Shown here one piece after another: positions 17,292 through 25,311 of a stretch of 64,000 nucleotides of DNA; the first letter of the stretch is position 1, and each line of letters starts with the position of its first letter. The DNA lies in NCBI GenBank assembly GCA_036506495.1, contig DASXRQ010000253.1, positions 1 through 64,000 of the forward strand. The letters are read 5' to 3'. The DNA is from DASXRC01 sp036506495. GTDB taxonomy: Bacteria > Actinomycetota > Actinomycetes > Mycobacteriales > Micromonosporaceae. The notes beneath the pieces were generated by a model, which saw nothing but the letters and a program-made list of their open reading frames with translations, made no database searches and was not told where the DNA came from. Position numbers and translations under genes: made by a program.

Positions 17292-17320
17292 GCTAGTCGA
17301 AGGGGGTGACAGGAGTCAAG

Positions 17321-17863
17321 ATGCTTTTTGCTCATGACACGGAGGTGGCGCTCGCCGCCGCTGCCGCGTTAGTCAATACCGCCGACGGCGACGACGAACT
17401 CCTGCCCGACATCGCCGCCCTCGACGAGTTCGTCCGCGTCTGGCGGTGGACCGGCCGACGCGACCGTGATGAGGCCGAGCTGCGTGCCGTCCGCGACCTA
17501 CGACCGCGGTTGCGCCGGCTGTGGGAGGCGAGCGAGGAGGGGGTCGTCGAGATCGTCAACGACCTGTTGCGCGAGGGCGGCGCGCTGCCGTATCTCGTCT
17601 CGCACGACGGGCAGGACTACCACGTGCACGCCACGCCGCCCGACGCGCCGCTCGCCACCCGGATGGCCGTCGAGGCCGCGATGGCCTTCGTCGACGTCGT
17701 ACGCGCCAAGGAGCTCGGCCGGCTACGCATCTGCCGGTACACAGGGTGCGACAACGTCGTCGTGGACCTGTCCAAAAACAGGTCGAAGCAGTACTGCGAG
17801 AGCGGATGCGGCAACCGCGCCGCGGTCGCCGCATACCGGGCGCGCAAGGCCGCGGCGAAGTGA
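17321..17863 (+). CDS. CGNR zinc-finger / ABATE domain regulator
   Basis: 180 residues: an N-terminal ABATE (stress-induced regulator) domain, starting FAHDTEVALAAAAALVNT, and a C-terminal zinc finger with CRYTGCDNVVVD, KNRSKQYCESGCGNRAAV, giving four cysteines and the family GNR motif. CGNR proteins are putative DNA-binding regulators. ATG 17321 has AGGAG five bases upstream; GTG 17306 would add five residues. It probably controls the divergent EamA exporter. Confidence 0.9.
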   Translation: MLFAHDTEVALAAAAALVNTADGDDELLPDIAALDEFVRVWRWTGRRDRDEAELRAVRDLRPRLRRLWEASEEGVVEIVNDLLREGGALPYLVSHDGQDYHVHATPPDAPLATRMAVEAAMAFVDVVRAKELGRLRICRYTGCDNVVVDLSKNRSKQYCESGCGNRAAVAAYRARKAAAK

Positions 17864-17949
17864 CGGACCGACGACTATCCGTGCATCCGGGCGCACCGAA
17901 TGCCAGCCGGGCGGGCTAGCCTGATCCGTGGAGTACGGGAGGGCGACCC

Positions 17950-18261
17950 ATGGAGCGCACCGTCGTTGACAATCCGGAGGCCGGTCGCTTCGAGATGTTC
18001 CTCGACGACAAGCGGGTCGGCTTCCTCGCGTACGACCTCAACGGCGACACCATCGCCCTGACCGAGGTCGAGACCGATCTCCGGCTCGCCGGGCAGGGGC
18101 TCGGCCTGACATTGGTCCGTCACGCGCTCGACGCGGCGGGTGCCGCGGGCTGGTCGGTGCTGCCGGTCTCCGCGTTCGTCCGGGACTTCATCGAACGCCA
18201 CCCCGTCTACCTCGACCTGGTGCCGCTGGCCGAGCGCGCCCGGTTCGACCTGCCCGAGTAG
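17950..18261 (+). CDS. GNAT-type N-acetyltransferase, YidJ/Gcn5-related small form
   Basis: A 103-residue minimal acyl-CoA N-acyltransferase domain (Acetyltransf_CG). It has GFLAYDLNGDTIALTEVETD, then the acetyl-CoA loop RLAGQGLGLTLVRHALDAA and the C-terminal SVLPVSAFVRDFIERHPVY. All of these are typical of this short family, which is found across bacteria and in human GATD/NATD1. The substrate is unknown. GGGAGG precedes ATG 17950. Confidence 0.88.
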   Translation: MERTVVDNPEAGRFEMFLDDKRVGFLAYDLNGDTIALTEVETDLRLAGQGLGLTLVRHALDAAGAAGWSVLPVSAFVRDFIERHPVYLDLVPLAERARFDLPE

Positions 18262-18317
18262 CCCGCGACCGCGACCCGGCCGGCCCGGGCCGCTCTCCGG
18301 GCTGGCATCATCGCGGG

Positions 18318-18836
18318 ATGACTTGGACCGCCCCCGACGTGACCCGCACCGGCGGTTCAATGGTGGCCGACGAGCCGACCATGCTCCGTGGCCTTCTCGA
18401 CTGGCACCGCGCGACGCTGGCGTACAAGTGCGCCGGGCTGACCGGCGAACAGCTGGCACTGCGGCCGATTCGGCAATCCAACCTGTCGCTGCTCGGACTG
18501 GTTCGACACCTGGCGAAGGTTGAGCGAATCTGGTTCCGGCGTCGGTTCGCCGGCGAGCCGGTGGACACCCTGTACTCCACGCCGGACCGGCGGGACGCCG
18601 ACTTCGAGGACGGCGAAGCGGCGCACGCCGAGGACGACTATGCCCGGCTCACCAGCGAGTGGGACCTGGCCCGACGGGCGGTGGCCGATGCCCCGCTCGA
18701 CGCGACGTTCACCGACTCCGACGGGGACCGGATCTCTCTTCGCTACGTGTTCAACCACATGATCGGTGAGTACGCGCGACACAACGGCCACGCCGACCTG
18801 CTGCGCCAGTGCATCGACGGAGTCACTGGGGCCTGA
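18318..18836 (+). CDS. DinB/DUF664 family protein
   Basis: 172 residues of the DinB four-helix fold, DUF664 subgroup. It has RGLLDWHRATLAYKCAGLTGEQL, SLLGLVRHLAKVERIWF with the first metal His, and the closing RYVFNHMIGEYARHNGHADLLRQ with two further His ligands. Actinobacterial members are linked to mycothiol-dependent metal transferases. The role here is unknown. ATG 18360 is a weaker alternative start. A separate one-domain gene follows. Confidence 0.88.
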   Translation: MTWTAPDVTRTGGSMVADEPTMLRGLLDWHRATLAYKCAGLTGEQLALRPIRQSNLSLLGLVRHLAKVERIWFRRRFAGEPVDTLYSTPDRRDADFEDGEAAHAEDDYARLTSEWDLARRAVADAPLDATFTDSDGDRISLRYVFNHMIGEYARHNGHADLLRQCIDGVTGA

Positions 18837-18902
18837 GGCGCTATCCAGCAGCCGCCGGCGGGAGCAGAATCGACCCGTCGGCGCAGTTCGAGGGAGGCGC
18901 GC

Positions 18903-19340
18903 ATGCCGCACGCGGAGGGTTCCACGGTGATCACGGGCCGGCACCCCGAGGAGGTGTTCGACTTTCTCGCGGACGGTGCCAACAACCCGCGGTGGCGGGT
19001 CGGCGTCGCGGACATCAGCCGGATGACCGACTCCCCGGTCGAGGTCGGCACGGTCTTCCGACAGGGGATGCGGGGGCCGATGGGCCGCCGGATCGCGGCG
19101 GACTACCGGATCACCGAGTACGACCGTGGCCACGCGCTCGGGTTCGAGGTTGTCGCCGGACCGGCCCGACCGACCGGCCGCTACGAACTGGCGCCGACGC
19201 AGACCGGTACCACGGTCCGGTTCACGCTGGACTGGCAGCCGCAGGGCCTGGCCAGGCTCCTGGCTCCGGCGGTGGCCCGCCAGATGCCGCGCGAGGTCGC
19301 AGCGCTGGGCCGGCTCAAGCAGGTCATGGAGGCACAATGA
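18903..19340 (+). CDS. SRPBCC (START-like) family protein
   Basis: 145 residues. It begins AEGSTVITGRHPEEVFDFLADGANNPRWR, the usual opening strand plus helix of polyketide_cyc2/SRPBCC domains, and ends in the long C-terminal helix (ARLLAPAVARQMPREVAALG). Such proteins bind hydrophobic ligands. Its stop codon lies four bases before the next start, and its terminal bases hold the ribosome site (GGAGG 19328-19332) for the ligase. Confidence 0.85.
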   Translation: MPHAEGSTVITGRHPEEVFDFLADGANNPRWRVGVADISRMTDSPVEVGTVFRQGMRGPMGRRIAADYRITEYDRGHALGFEVVAGPARPTGRYELAPTQTGTTVRFTLDWQPQGLARLLAPAVARQMPREVAALGRLKQVMEAQ

Positions 19341-19344
19341 GCGG

Positions 19345-20412
19345 GTGCGCCTACCCGTCATGCCACCTGTCTCACCCATGCTCGCCAGGCCGGTCGGCGA
19401 GATCCCTCCAGGCCAGCTGTACGAACCGAAGTGGGACGGGTTCCGGTCGATCATCTTCCGGGACGGCGACGAGGTGGAGATCGGTAGCCGGAACGAACGG
19501 CCGATGACCCGGTACTTCCCGGAGGTCGTCGCGGCGGTGTTGGCCACCTTTCCACGGCGTGCGGTGATCGACGGGGAGATCGTCGTCGCGGACACCGATC
19601 GCAACTGCCTCGACTTCGAGGCGTTGCAGCAACGGATCCATCCGGCCGTGAGCCGGGTGACGCTGCTCGCCGAGCAGACGCCGGCCAGCTTCATCGCGTT
19701 CGACCTGCTCGCCCTCGACGACACGGATCTCACCCAGGAGCCGCTGATCGAGAGGCGCGAGGCGCTCGAACGCGCTCTGAGCAGCGCCCAGCCGCCGATC
19801 TACCTCACGCCGGCGACACGGGACCCGGCAATCGCCCGCCGGTGGTTCGACCAGTTCGAGGGAGCCGGGCTCGACGGGCTGATCGCCAAGGGACTGGACC
19901 TGACCTACCAGCCGGACAAGCGGGTGATGAGCAAGGTCAAGCACGTCCGCACCGCGGACTGCGTCGTCGCGGGATACCGGCTACACAAGTCGGGCGACGC
20001 CGCGATCGGCTCGCTCCTGCTCGGCCTGTACGACGAGCGCGGCGTGCTCGCCTCGGTCGGCGTGGTCGGGGCGTTCCCGATGGCGACGCGCAAGAGCCTC
20101 TTCGCCGAGCTGCAGCCGTTGGTTACGACGTTCGACGGCCACCCGTGGGACTGGGCGGCCCACCTGGAGGGGGAGCGGACGCCGCGCAAGAACGAGGGCA
20201 GCCGGTGGAACGCGGGCAAGGACCTGTCGTTCGTGCCGCTCAGGCCCGAGCGGGTCGTCGAGGTGCGCTACGACTACATGGAGGGCGACCGGTTCCGGCA
20301 CACGGCCCAGTTCGTCCGGTGGCGTACCGATCGCGAACCGACCTCCTGCACCTACGACCAGCTCGAACGGCCGGTTCGGTTCAATCTCGCGGATGTCCTC
20401 AGCGGCGGTTGA
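19345..20412 (+). CDS. ATP-dependent DNA ligase (LigC-like)
   Basis: 355 residues: adenylation domain plus OB-fold. Motif I is EPKWDGFRSI with the AMP-accepting Lys (about residue 24). Motif Ia/II holds SRNERPMTRYFPE and the IDGEIVV pair. Motif IV is LDGLIAKGLDLTYQPDKR and motif V is SKVKHVRTADCVVAGYR. The C-terminal OB domain runs through RPERVVEVRYDYMEGDRFRH. The size and absence of nuclease or primase domains match the mycobacterial LigC group, which acts with Ku-dependent or short-patch repair. No ku gene is in the window. GTG 19345 is chosen; ATG 19360 is possible. Confidence 0.92.
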   Translation: MRLPVMPPVSPMLARPVGEIPPGQLYEPKWDGFRSIIFRDGDEVEIGSRNERPMTRYFPEVVAAVLATFPRRAVIDGEIVVADTDRNCLDFEALQQRIHPAVSRVTLLAEQTPASFIAFDLLALDDTDLTQEPLIERREALERALSSAQPPIYLTPATRDPAIARRWFDQFEGAGLDGLIAKGLDLTYQPDKRVMSKVKHVRTADCVVAGYRLHKSGDAAIGSLLLGLYDERGVLASVGVVGAFPMATRKSLFAELQPLVTTFDGHPWDWAAHLEGERTPRKNEGSRWNAGKDLSFVPLRPERVVEVRYDYMEGDRFRHTAQFVRWRTDREPTSCTYDQLERPVRFNLADVLSGG

Positions 20413-20478
20413 CGCACTCGCGGAGGGGGTGCCGCGCGACGGTCGGCGGGCCCGGTTACCCTCCTACCCCATGACGGG

Positions 20479-21858
20479 GTGGCGCTGGTGACGGGTCGGC
20501 GCCTGCTCACCGCCGTGATCGGCGCGGTGCTTGCCGCGCCGGCGGCGGCCGTTCCTCCGGCGGCTCCTGCCGCGGTTCTTCCCGCGGCCGCCCACGCCCG
20601 CGCGATTCGGCCCGCCACGCCGACGGCGGCGAAGGCGCCGGTGCCGTGCCCGACTCCCGCGCCGCTGCCGACCCCGCCGAACCGGCCGCCGGCGCCGTCA
20701 CCGCCGGCCGGCGACCCCGTGCTGCGCTCCGTGGGCGGTCTGTCACTCGCGACCTCGGGCCTGACCGTTCCGCCCGGAGCGCCGCGACCGCCGGCCGTGT
20801 CGGCCACCTCGTGGCTGGTCGCCGACCTCGACAGCGGAGCCGTCCTCGGCGGGTGCGGCCCGCACGAGTACGGGACACCGGCCAGCGTGCAGAAGCTGCT
20901 GCTGGCCGCCACCCTCCTCCCGAAGCTGGACCCGCGGCAGGTGGTCACCGTGACTCGGGCGGACATGGACTTCGAATCGGGCAGCTCCTCGGTCGGCCTG
21001 CTCGTCAACGGGCGCTACTCGGTGGAGACGCTCTGGCTGGGCCTGCTCCTCAACTCTGGTAACGACGCGGCCAACGTGCTGGCCCGCGTCGGCGGTGGCA
21101 GCGCGGGTGTCGCCGGCACGGTCCGGGCGATGAACGAGGAGGCGCAGCGCCTGGGTTCATTCCAGACCCACGCGGTGACGCCGTCCGGGCTCGACGCCCC
21201 GGGACAATTCACCAGCGCGTACGACCTCGCGCTGATAGCGCGGGCGTGCTTCGCCGATGCGAGGTTCCGGCGGTACGCAGCGACCGAACGTGCGCAGATA
21301 CCGGCCCAGCCGCCGATGGACAAGAGGGGCTTTCAGATCCAGAACGAGAACCAGCTCCTCCTCCGGTATCCCGGAGCGCTGGGCGGCAAGACCGGCTTTA
21401 CGAACCTGGCCCGGCACACGTATGTCGGCGCGGCTGAGCGGAACGGACGCCGGCTCGTCGTCACGCTGCTCGGGGCGGAGGCCAGGCCGCTGCGAGGCTG
21501 GCAGCAGGGCGCTGCCCTGCTCGACTGGGGCTTCACGCAGCCCGGCGACCTGTCGGTCGGCCGGCTGGTCGCGCCCGGTGAAGCGACTCCGTTCCCTGCG
21601 TCGACGCCGACCGGCGTCGCGGGCATCGGCGGCGCACCGGCCGGCCGGTCACCGGCCGCTCCGGCCGAGGGCCTGGCCGGGGTCGGGGTGACCAGGGCAT
21701 GGCCCGTAATCGCGGTCGGTCTGGTCCTGGCCGCAACCCTGCTCCTGCCGATCATGGCGGCGCGACGTCGACGTCGGCGGCTGGCCGCACGTCGTCGCGC
21801 GCGAGCGCCGCACGGGAGGCGGCCGGGGGAGCGGCAGGCGGGGGCGCGGTTGCCCTAG
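20479..21858 (+). CDS. D-alanyl-D-alanine carboxypeptidase (peptidase S11, PBP5-type)
   Basis: 459 residues. A signal-peptide-like N-terminus is followed by a Pro/Ala-rich stalk (residues about 35-80). The S11 catalytic set follows: SVQK (SxxK, about residue 135), SGN (SxN, about 193) and GKTGFTN (KTG, about 305). After the Pro/Gly linker a single C-terminal transmembrane helix (PVIAVGLVLAATLLLPIMAA) and an Arg-rich cytoplasmic tail anchor it. It trims peptidoglycan pentapeptides outside the cell. GTG 20479 or 20488. The gene end overlaps the convergent regulator by four bases. Confidence 0.93.
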   Translation: MALVTGRRLLTAVIGAVLAAPAAAVPPAAPAAVLPAAAHARAIRPATPTAAKAPVPCPTPAPLPTPPNRPPAPSPPAGDPVLRSVGGLSLATSGLTVPPGAPRPPAVSATSWLVADLDSGAVLGGCGPHEYGTPASVQKLLLAATLLPKLDPRQVVTVTRADMDFESGSSSVGLLVNGRYSVETLWLGLLLNSGNDAANVLARVGGGSAGVAGTVRAMNEEAQRLGSFQTHAVTPSGLDAPGQFTSAYDLALIARACFADARFRRYAATERAQIPAQPPMDKRGFQIQNENQLLLRYPGALGGKTGFTNLARHTYVGAAERNGRRLVVTLLGAEARPLRGWQQGAALLDWGFTQPGDLSVGRLVAPGEATPFPASTPTGVAGIGGAPAGRSPAAPAEGLAGVGVTRAWPVIAVGLVLAATLLLPIMAARRRRRRLAARRRARAPHGRRPGERQAGARLP

Positions 21859-22535
21859 GCGGTCGGTCCGCGCGACCCGCCGGCGGCGGGCGGGGCGGCC
21901 AGCTCGACGCAGCACATGCCCGGCCGGGGCGCCAACCGCGCCTCGAGGCCGCCGGGACCGAACTCCTCGACGAGCCCGGCGAGAAACGCGTGGTTGAGGC
22001 CGCACACCAGCGCGGTGTGGCGCGTGGCCAGGGACCGGAACGGACAGTTGTCCAGCAGCACCCGACCGTCGGTCGACCGCCGCGGTTCGAACCCGAGGCC
22101 CTCCAGCGCGACATCTATCTCGCGGTCACCCTCGGACAGTTCGGCACCGACCTCCCGGCCGCGCCGGCGGGCGTGTCGCCGAGCGGCGTCGTCGGCTCGG
22201 CTCGGATCCTCGGCGACGGCGTCGGCGAGGATCTCGGCCATCAGCTCGTATCGGCGTTCCGGGATGGTGACCCGTACCCCGTCGCCGGTTGGCTCGTACA
22301 CCTTCGGCGCCCGGCCCCGGCCCCGGGGTTGGTCGGGTGGGGGCGCATACCGGGCCCGCAGGAGGCCGGCGTCGACGAGCTTGTCCAGGTGGAAGGCCGC
22401 GAGACCGCGGGACATGCCGGCGGCCTCGGCGGCCTCTTCCCGGCTGACCGCATGATCCTGGTGGCGCACATAGTCGTAAAGCGCCCGCCGTGATCGGTCG
22501 GCGAGCGTAGTGACGGCGCCCCAGTGGTCACCCAC
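21855..22535 (-). CDS. COG2345-type HTH regulator with a cysteine-rich C-terminus (SufR-like)
   Basis: 226 residues. The N-terminal winged HTH (SRRALYDYVRHQDHAVSREE, AEAAGMSRGLAAFHLDKLVD) is followed by a domain with GDGVRVTIPERRYELMAEIL. Near the end DNCPF, ALVCGLNH and GMCCVEL place cysteines at spacings of 13 and 29 residues, close to the Fe-S ligand spacing of SufR. This suggests an iron-sulfur or redox-sensing regulator; that is inference from the pattern. I chose GTG 22535, since the frame upstream is not protein-like. It is divergent from the DUF2231-folE cluster and so may control it. Confidence 0.82.
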   Translation of the reverse strand: MGDHWGAVTTLADRSRRALYDYVRHQDHAVSREEAAEAAGMSRGLAAFHLDKLVDAGLLRARYAPPPDQPRGRGRAPKVYEPTGDGVRVTIPERRYELMAEILADAVAEDPSRADDAARRHARRRGREVGAELSEGDREIDVALEGLGFEPRRSTDGRVLLDNCPFRSLATRHTALVCGLNHAFLAGLVEEFGPGGLEARLAPRPGMCCVELAAPPAAGGSRGPTA

Positions 22536-22640
22536 GGCATCGAGATTATCACTAGCGCGCGCTGTTGAAATTTCTGCGGAGGGGGTACAGCATGTGGAAT
22601 AGCGGTAGCGACGGTTGGTGAAAATGGATGGGGTGGTCCC

Positions 22641-23171
22641 GTGGAGCCCAGGGAGCAGGCCAAACGGCCGGTGACGGCACTCGCCGGCCCGTACGGACAT
22701 CCGCTGCACCCCGCCCTGGTGGCGGTGCCGATCGGGGCGTGGATCGCGAGCTTCGTCTTCGACGTCGCCTCGCACATCGTCGACGACGGCCGGTTCCTGG
22801 CGGAGGGTTCGCGGTGGCTGATCGGCGTCGGGGTGCTCGGAGCCCTCGCGGCTGCCTCAGTCGGCTTCCTGGACCTACTGGCCATCCCGACGGGCACCCG
22901 GGTGTTCCGCACGGCCCTGGTGCACATGAGCATCAACCTGACGGTCACCGCCGCGTACGTCGTGGGCTTCGTAATCCGCGGTAGCCACCCGAACTCGCCG
23001 GTGCCGTTCGGACCCCTCGCGCTCTCCGCCGTCGCCCTGGCCGCGCTGACGGTCTCCGGTTATCTCGGCGGCGAGCTTGCGTACCGCTACGGCGTGCGCG
23101 TGGCCGACGAGGGCACGCAGGCGGTGGGGTACCGCGCCCGAACGTCCCCCAATCCCAAGGAGAGGTCCTGA
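22641..23171 (+). CDS. DUF2231 family membrane protein
   Basis: 176 residues with four hydrophobic helices. The DUF2231 start GPYGHPLHPALVAVPIGAW is clear, and the His pair may bind heme or metal. The family is an uncharacterised inner-membrane group, sometimes near redox genes. GTG 22641. Its last base is the first base of the next start codon (TGATGG arrangement at 23169-23173), so the two are coupled. Confidence 0.85.
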   Translation: MEPREQAKRPVTALAGPYGHPLHPALVAVPIGAWIASFVFDVASHIVDDGRFLAEGSRWLIGVGVLGALAAASVGFLDLLAIPTGTRVFRTALVHMSINLTVTAAYVVGFVIRGSHPNSPVPFGPLALSAVALAALTVSGYLGGELAYRYGVRVADEGTQAVGYRARTSPNPKERS

Positions 23172-23566
23172 TGGCTGTCGCCGCACTGATCACCTGGCTC
23201 ATCACCGCCGCTGGCGGGTTCGTCCTGCTCGGTACCTGGATCGCCCGGGGCGGCCATCGGCCGGGCAGCCAAACCCGGCTGGCGCCCGGTCTCGTGTTCG
23301 GACACTTCGCGCTGGCCGTGATCGGTCTCGTGCTGTGGATCGTCTACGTCGCCAGCGACGCGGAGGCGCTCAGCTGGGTCGCCTTCATCGTCCTGCTGCC
23401 CGTCGCGCTGCTCGGCTTCACCATGTTCGCCCGCTGGCTCCCCGCACGCAGGACGGGCACCGCGGAGTCACGCTTCCCGGTGCCCATCGTGGCCGGCCAT
23501 GGCCTGCTGGCCGCCACCCCTCTCGTGCTCGTGCTGCTGACCGCGCTCGGCGTCGGGGAGAGCTGA
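23171..23566 (+). CDS. Hypothetical integral membrane protein
   Basis: 131 residues, four predicted helices (about 5-25, 37-60, 65-82, 105-125) and a short Arg-rich loop (ARWLPARRTGTAESRF). Not recognised. It is coupled to the DUF2231 gene before it and stands one base before folE, so it belongs to this small operon. The alternation of short loops suggests a small membrane partner of the DUF2231 protein. Confidence 0.7.
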   Translation: MAVAALITWLITAAGGFVLLGTWIARGGHRPGSQTRLAPGLVFGHFALAVIGLVLWIVYVASDAEALSWVAFIVLLPVALLGFTMFARWLPARRTGTAESRFPVPIVAGHGLLAATPLVLVLLTALGVGES

Positions 23567-23567
23567 C

Positions 23568-24167
23568 GTGACGGTCACGCCATTGAGGGTGGCGCAGCGC
23601 CGGCCGCGGCGGAATGTCGCCGCCGCGGAACGGGCCGCTGCCGCCTTTCTCACCGCCCTCGGGGTCGATCTCGACTCCGAGGGCCTGGCCGACACGCCGG
23701 CGCGAATGGCCCAGGCGTACGCCGAGCTGCTCACGCCGCGTGAGTTCCGGCTGACCACGTTCGCGAACGGCGAGGGGTACGACGAGCTCGTGCTGGCCCG
23801 GGACATCCCGATCCGATCGGTCTGCGAACACCACCTGCTGCCGTTCGTCGGTGTCGCGCACGTCGGTTACCTCCCCGGAGAACGCATCCTCGGACTGTCG
23901 AAGCTCGCCCGGGTGGTCGAGCTGTTCGCGCACGGTCCTCAGGTCCAGGAGCGCCTGACCAAGCAGATCGCCGACTGGCTGACGACCCACCTGGCACCCA
24001 AGGGCGTCGGTGTCGTCATCGAGGCCGAACACCTGTGCATGACGCTGCGCGGCGTCAAGGCGGTCGGTGCGACGACCATCACGTCGACCCTGCTCGGCGC
24101 CTTGCGCGACGACGCCCGCTCACGCGGGGAGTTCTTCGCGTTGGCCGGCCTCGGCAGCCGCGGGTAA
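23568..24167 (+). CDS. folE: GTP cyclohydrolase I
   Basis: 199 residues. It catalyses GTP to 7,8-dihydroneopterin triphosphate, the first step of folate and tetrahydrobiopterin synthesis. Zn and active-site motifs are RSVCEHHLLPFVG (Cys and two His, about residue 84) and HLCMTLRGV (second Cys, about residue 152), with LGLSKLARVVELFA between. It sits after two membrane-protein genes and not in a folate operon, so it may be a second copy for another pterin use. GTG 23568. Confidence 0.93.
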   Translation: MTVTPLRVAQRRPRRNVAAAERAAAAFLTALGVDLDSEGLADTPARMAQAYAELLTPREFRLTTFANGEGYDELVLARDIPIRSVCEHHLLPFVGVAHVGYLPGERILGLSKLARVVELFAHGPQVQERLTKQIADWLTTHLAPKGVGVVIEAEHLCMTLRGVKAVGATTITSTLLGALRDDARSRGEFFALAGLGSRG

Positions 24168-24612
24168 CGACCGGGACAGCCAACCAGCAGCGGCGAGACC
24201 AGGCCTTGGCGTGTCCCGCCGGCCAGGGCCCCGAACGCTCCAACGTCGGCGGGGTTGGCGGCCAGCGGAGGCGGTCGGCCTAGCGGTCGGGGAACGGACG
24301 CGGTGCTTCAGGCCCTCGTCCGTTCCCCAACCGCGTCCGCCAGGCATCCGTTACCGGACAAGGCGACCCAAAAGGCCGCCGGCATCGGGCGACGAGCGCG
24401 CGCAGGCCGCGCGAGCCGCGCCCCGCGAGATTTCGAGTCAACTACACGGAAACTGCGCCGTCGACGCGATGAGAGACCCCCACTCCCGTGTAATTCAGTG
24501 GATCCGCCGGCCCGGCCCGCGTGTAATGTCCCGGCGTGACCAAAGACTGGAACCCCGCGCGTATCGATGGCGCCCTCGGCAAGTAGGCGTCCCGGACGCG
24601 AAGGGACCGCTC
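24168..24612. other. 445-base intergenic region with a large hairpin and repeated TTACACG boxes
   Basis: No convincing gene. Three things are visible. First, an 18-base-arm hairpin (24283-24300 with 24317-24334, one mismatch, 16-base loop) that may end folE transcription, although there is no T-run. Second, three copies of a (A/C)A(C/T)TACACG box: 24440 (direct), 24485-24494 and 24518-24527 (inverted). Third, a possible leaderless 16-codon ORF (GTG 24536 to TAG 24586, VTKDWNPARIDGALGK) whose start lies about eight bases after a -10-like TAATGT (24523-24528). Confidence 0.5.
24283..24334. terminator. Stem-loop downstream of folE
   Basis: Arms 24283-24300 and 24317-24334 match at 17 of 18 positions around a 16-base loop. 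It is the only strong inverted repeat after folE and is placed as a terminator, but it has no poly-T tail, so it could also be an RNA processing or repeat element. Confidence 0.45.
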
Positions 24613-25311
24613 GTGACTGATTACTCGGATCAGCGTTGGCTGGCCGCGGCGTGGCCAAGCGTCCGGCGCCATCTGCCGCCGCCGCCCGCGCGGGTACTCG
24701 ACGTCGGTTGTGGCCCGCTCGGCGGATTCGTGCCGGCGCTGCGGGCCCAGGGTTACGACGCCGAGGGCATCGACCCCGAGGCGCCGGAAGGCCCGCACTA
24801 CGTCCGGATCGAGTTCGAGGATTACGCGGCGACGCGCCCGGTCGCCGCCGTGGTGGCGTCCACCTCGCTGCACCACGTGGCCGATCTCGACGACGTCGCC
24901 GCCCGCATGGCGGCGGCCCTGGCGTCCGACGGCGTACTGGTGGTGCTGGAGTGGGCGTGGGAGCGGTTCGACGACGCCACCGCACGATGGTGCTTCGCCC
25001 GGCTCGCGGAGGACGACGCGGGCTGGCTGCATCGGCACCGCGACAACTGGATCGCGTCCGGCCAGTCGTGGGAGGCCTACCTTGGCACGTGGGCGGCGAA
25101 CGAGGGCCTGCACACCGGTGCGGAGGTCATACGGGTGCTGCGCACACGGTTCGACACCCAGCTGCTCGCCGACGGGCCCTACCTCTTCGCCGACCTCGAG
25201 GGTGTCGCACCCGCCGACGAGCAGGCCGCCGTGGACGCCGGCCGCATTCGTGCCGTCGGCATCACGTACGTGGGTCGGCCGCGGGCGGCGGGTGCGGTGC
25301 GTGACGGTTGA
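24613..25311 (+). CDS. Class I SAM-dependent methyltransferase
   Basis: 232 residues. The SAM-binding motif I is ARVLDVGCGPLGGFVPAL (residues about 27-44), the acidic ribose-binding residue lies in AEGIDPE, and motif post-I is VAAVVASTSLHHVADLDD. The C-terminal half is alpha/beta and not specific. The substrate is unknown. GTG 24613 has GAAGGGA upstream; ATG 24526 would add 29 residues through the conserved boxes. Its 3' end overlaps the convergent TetR gene by 50 bases. Confidence 0.85.
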   Translation: MTDYSDQRWLAAAWPSVRRHLPPPPARVLDVGCGPLGGFVPALRAQGYDAEGIDPEAPEGPHYVRIEFEDYAATRPVAAVVASTSLHHVADLDDVAARMAAALASDGVLVVLEWAWERFDDATARWCFARLAEDDAGWLHRHRDNWIASGQSWEAYLGTWAANEGLHTGAEVIRVLRTRFDTQLLADGPYLFADLEGVAPADEQAAVDAGRIRAVGITYVGRPRAAGAVRDG

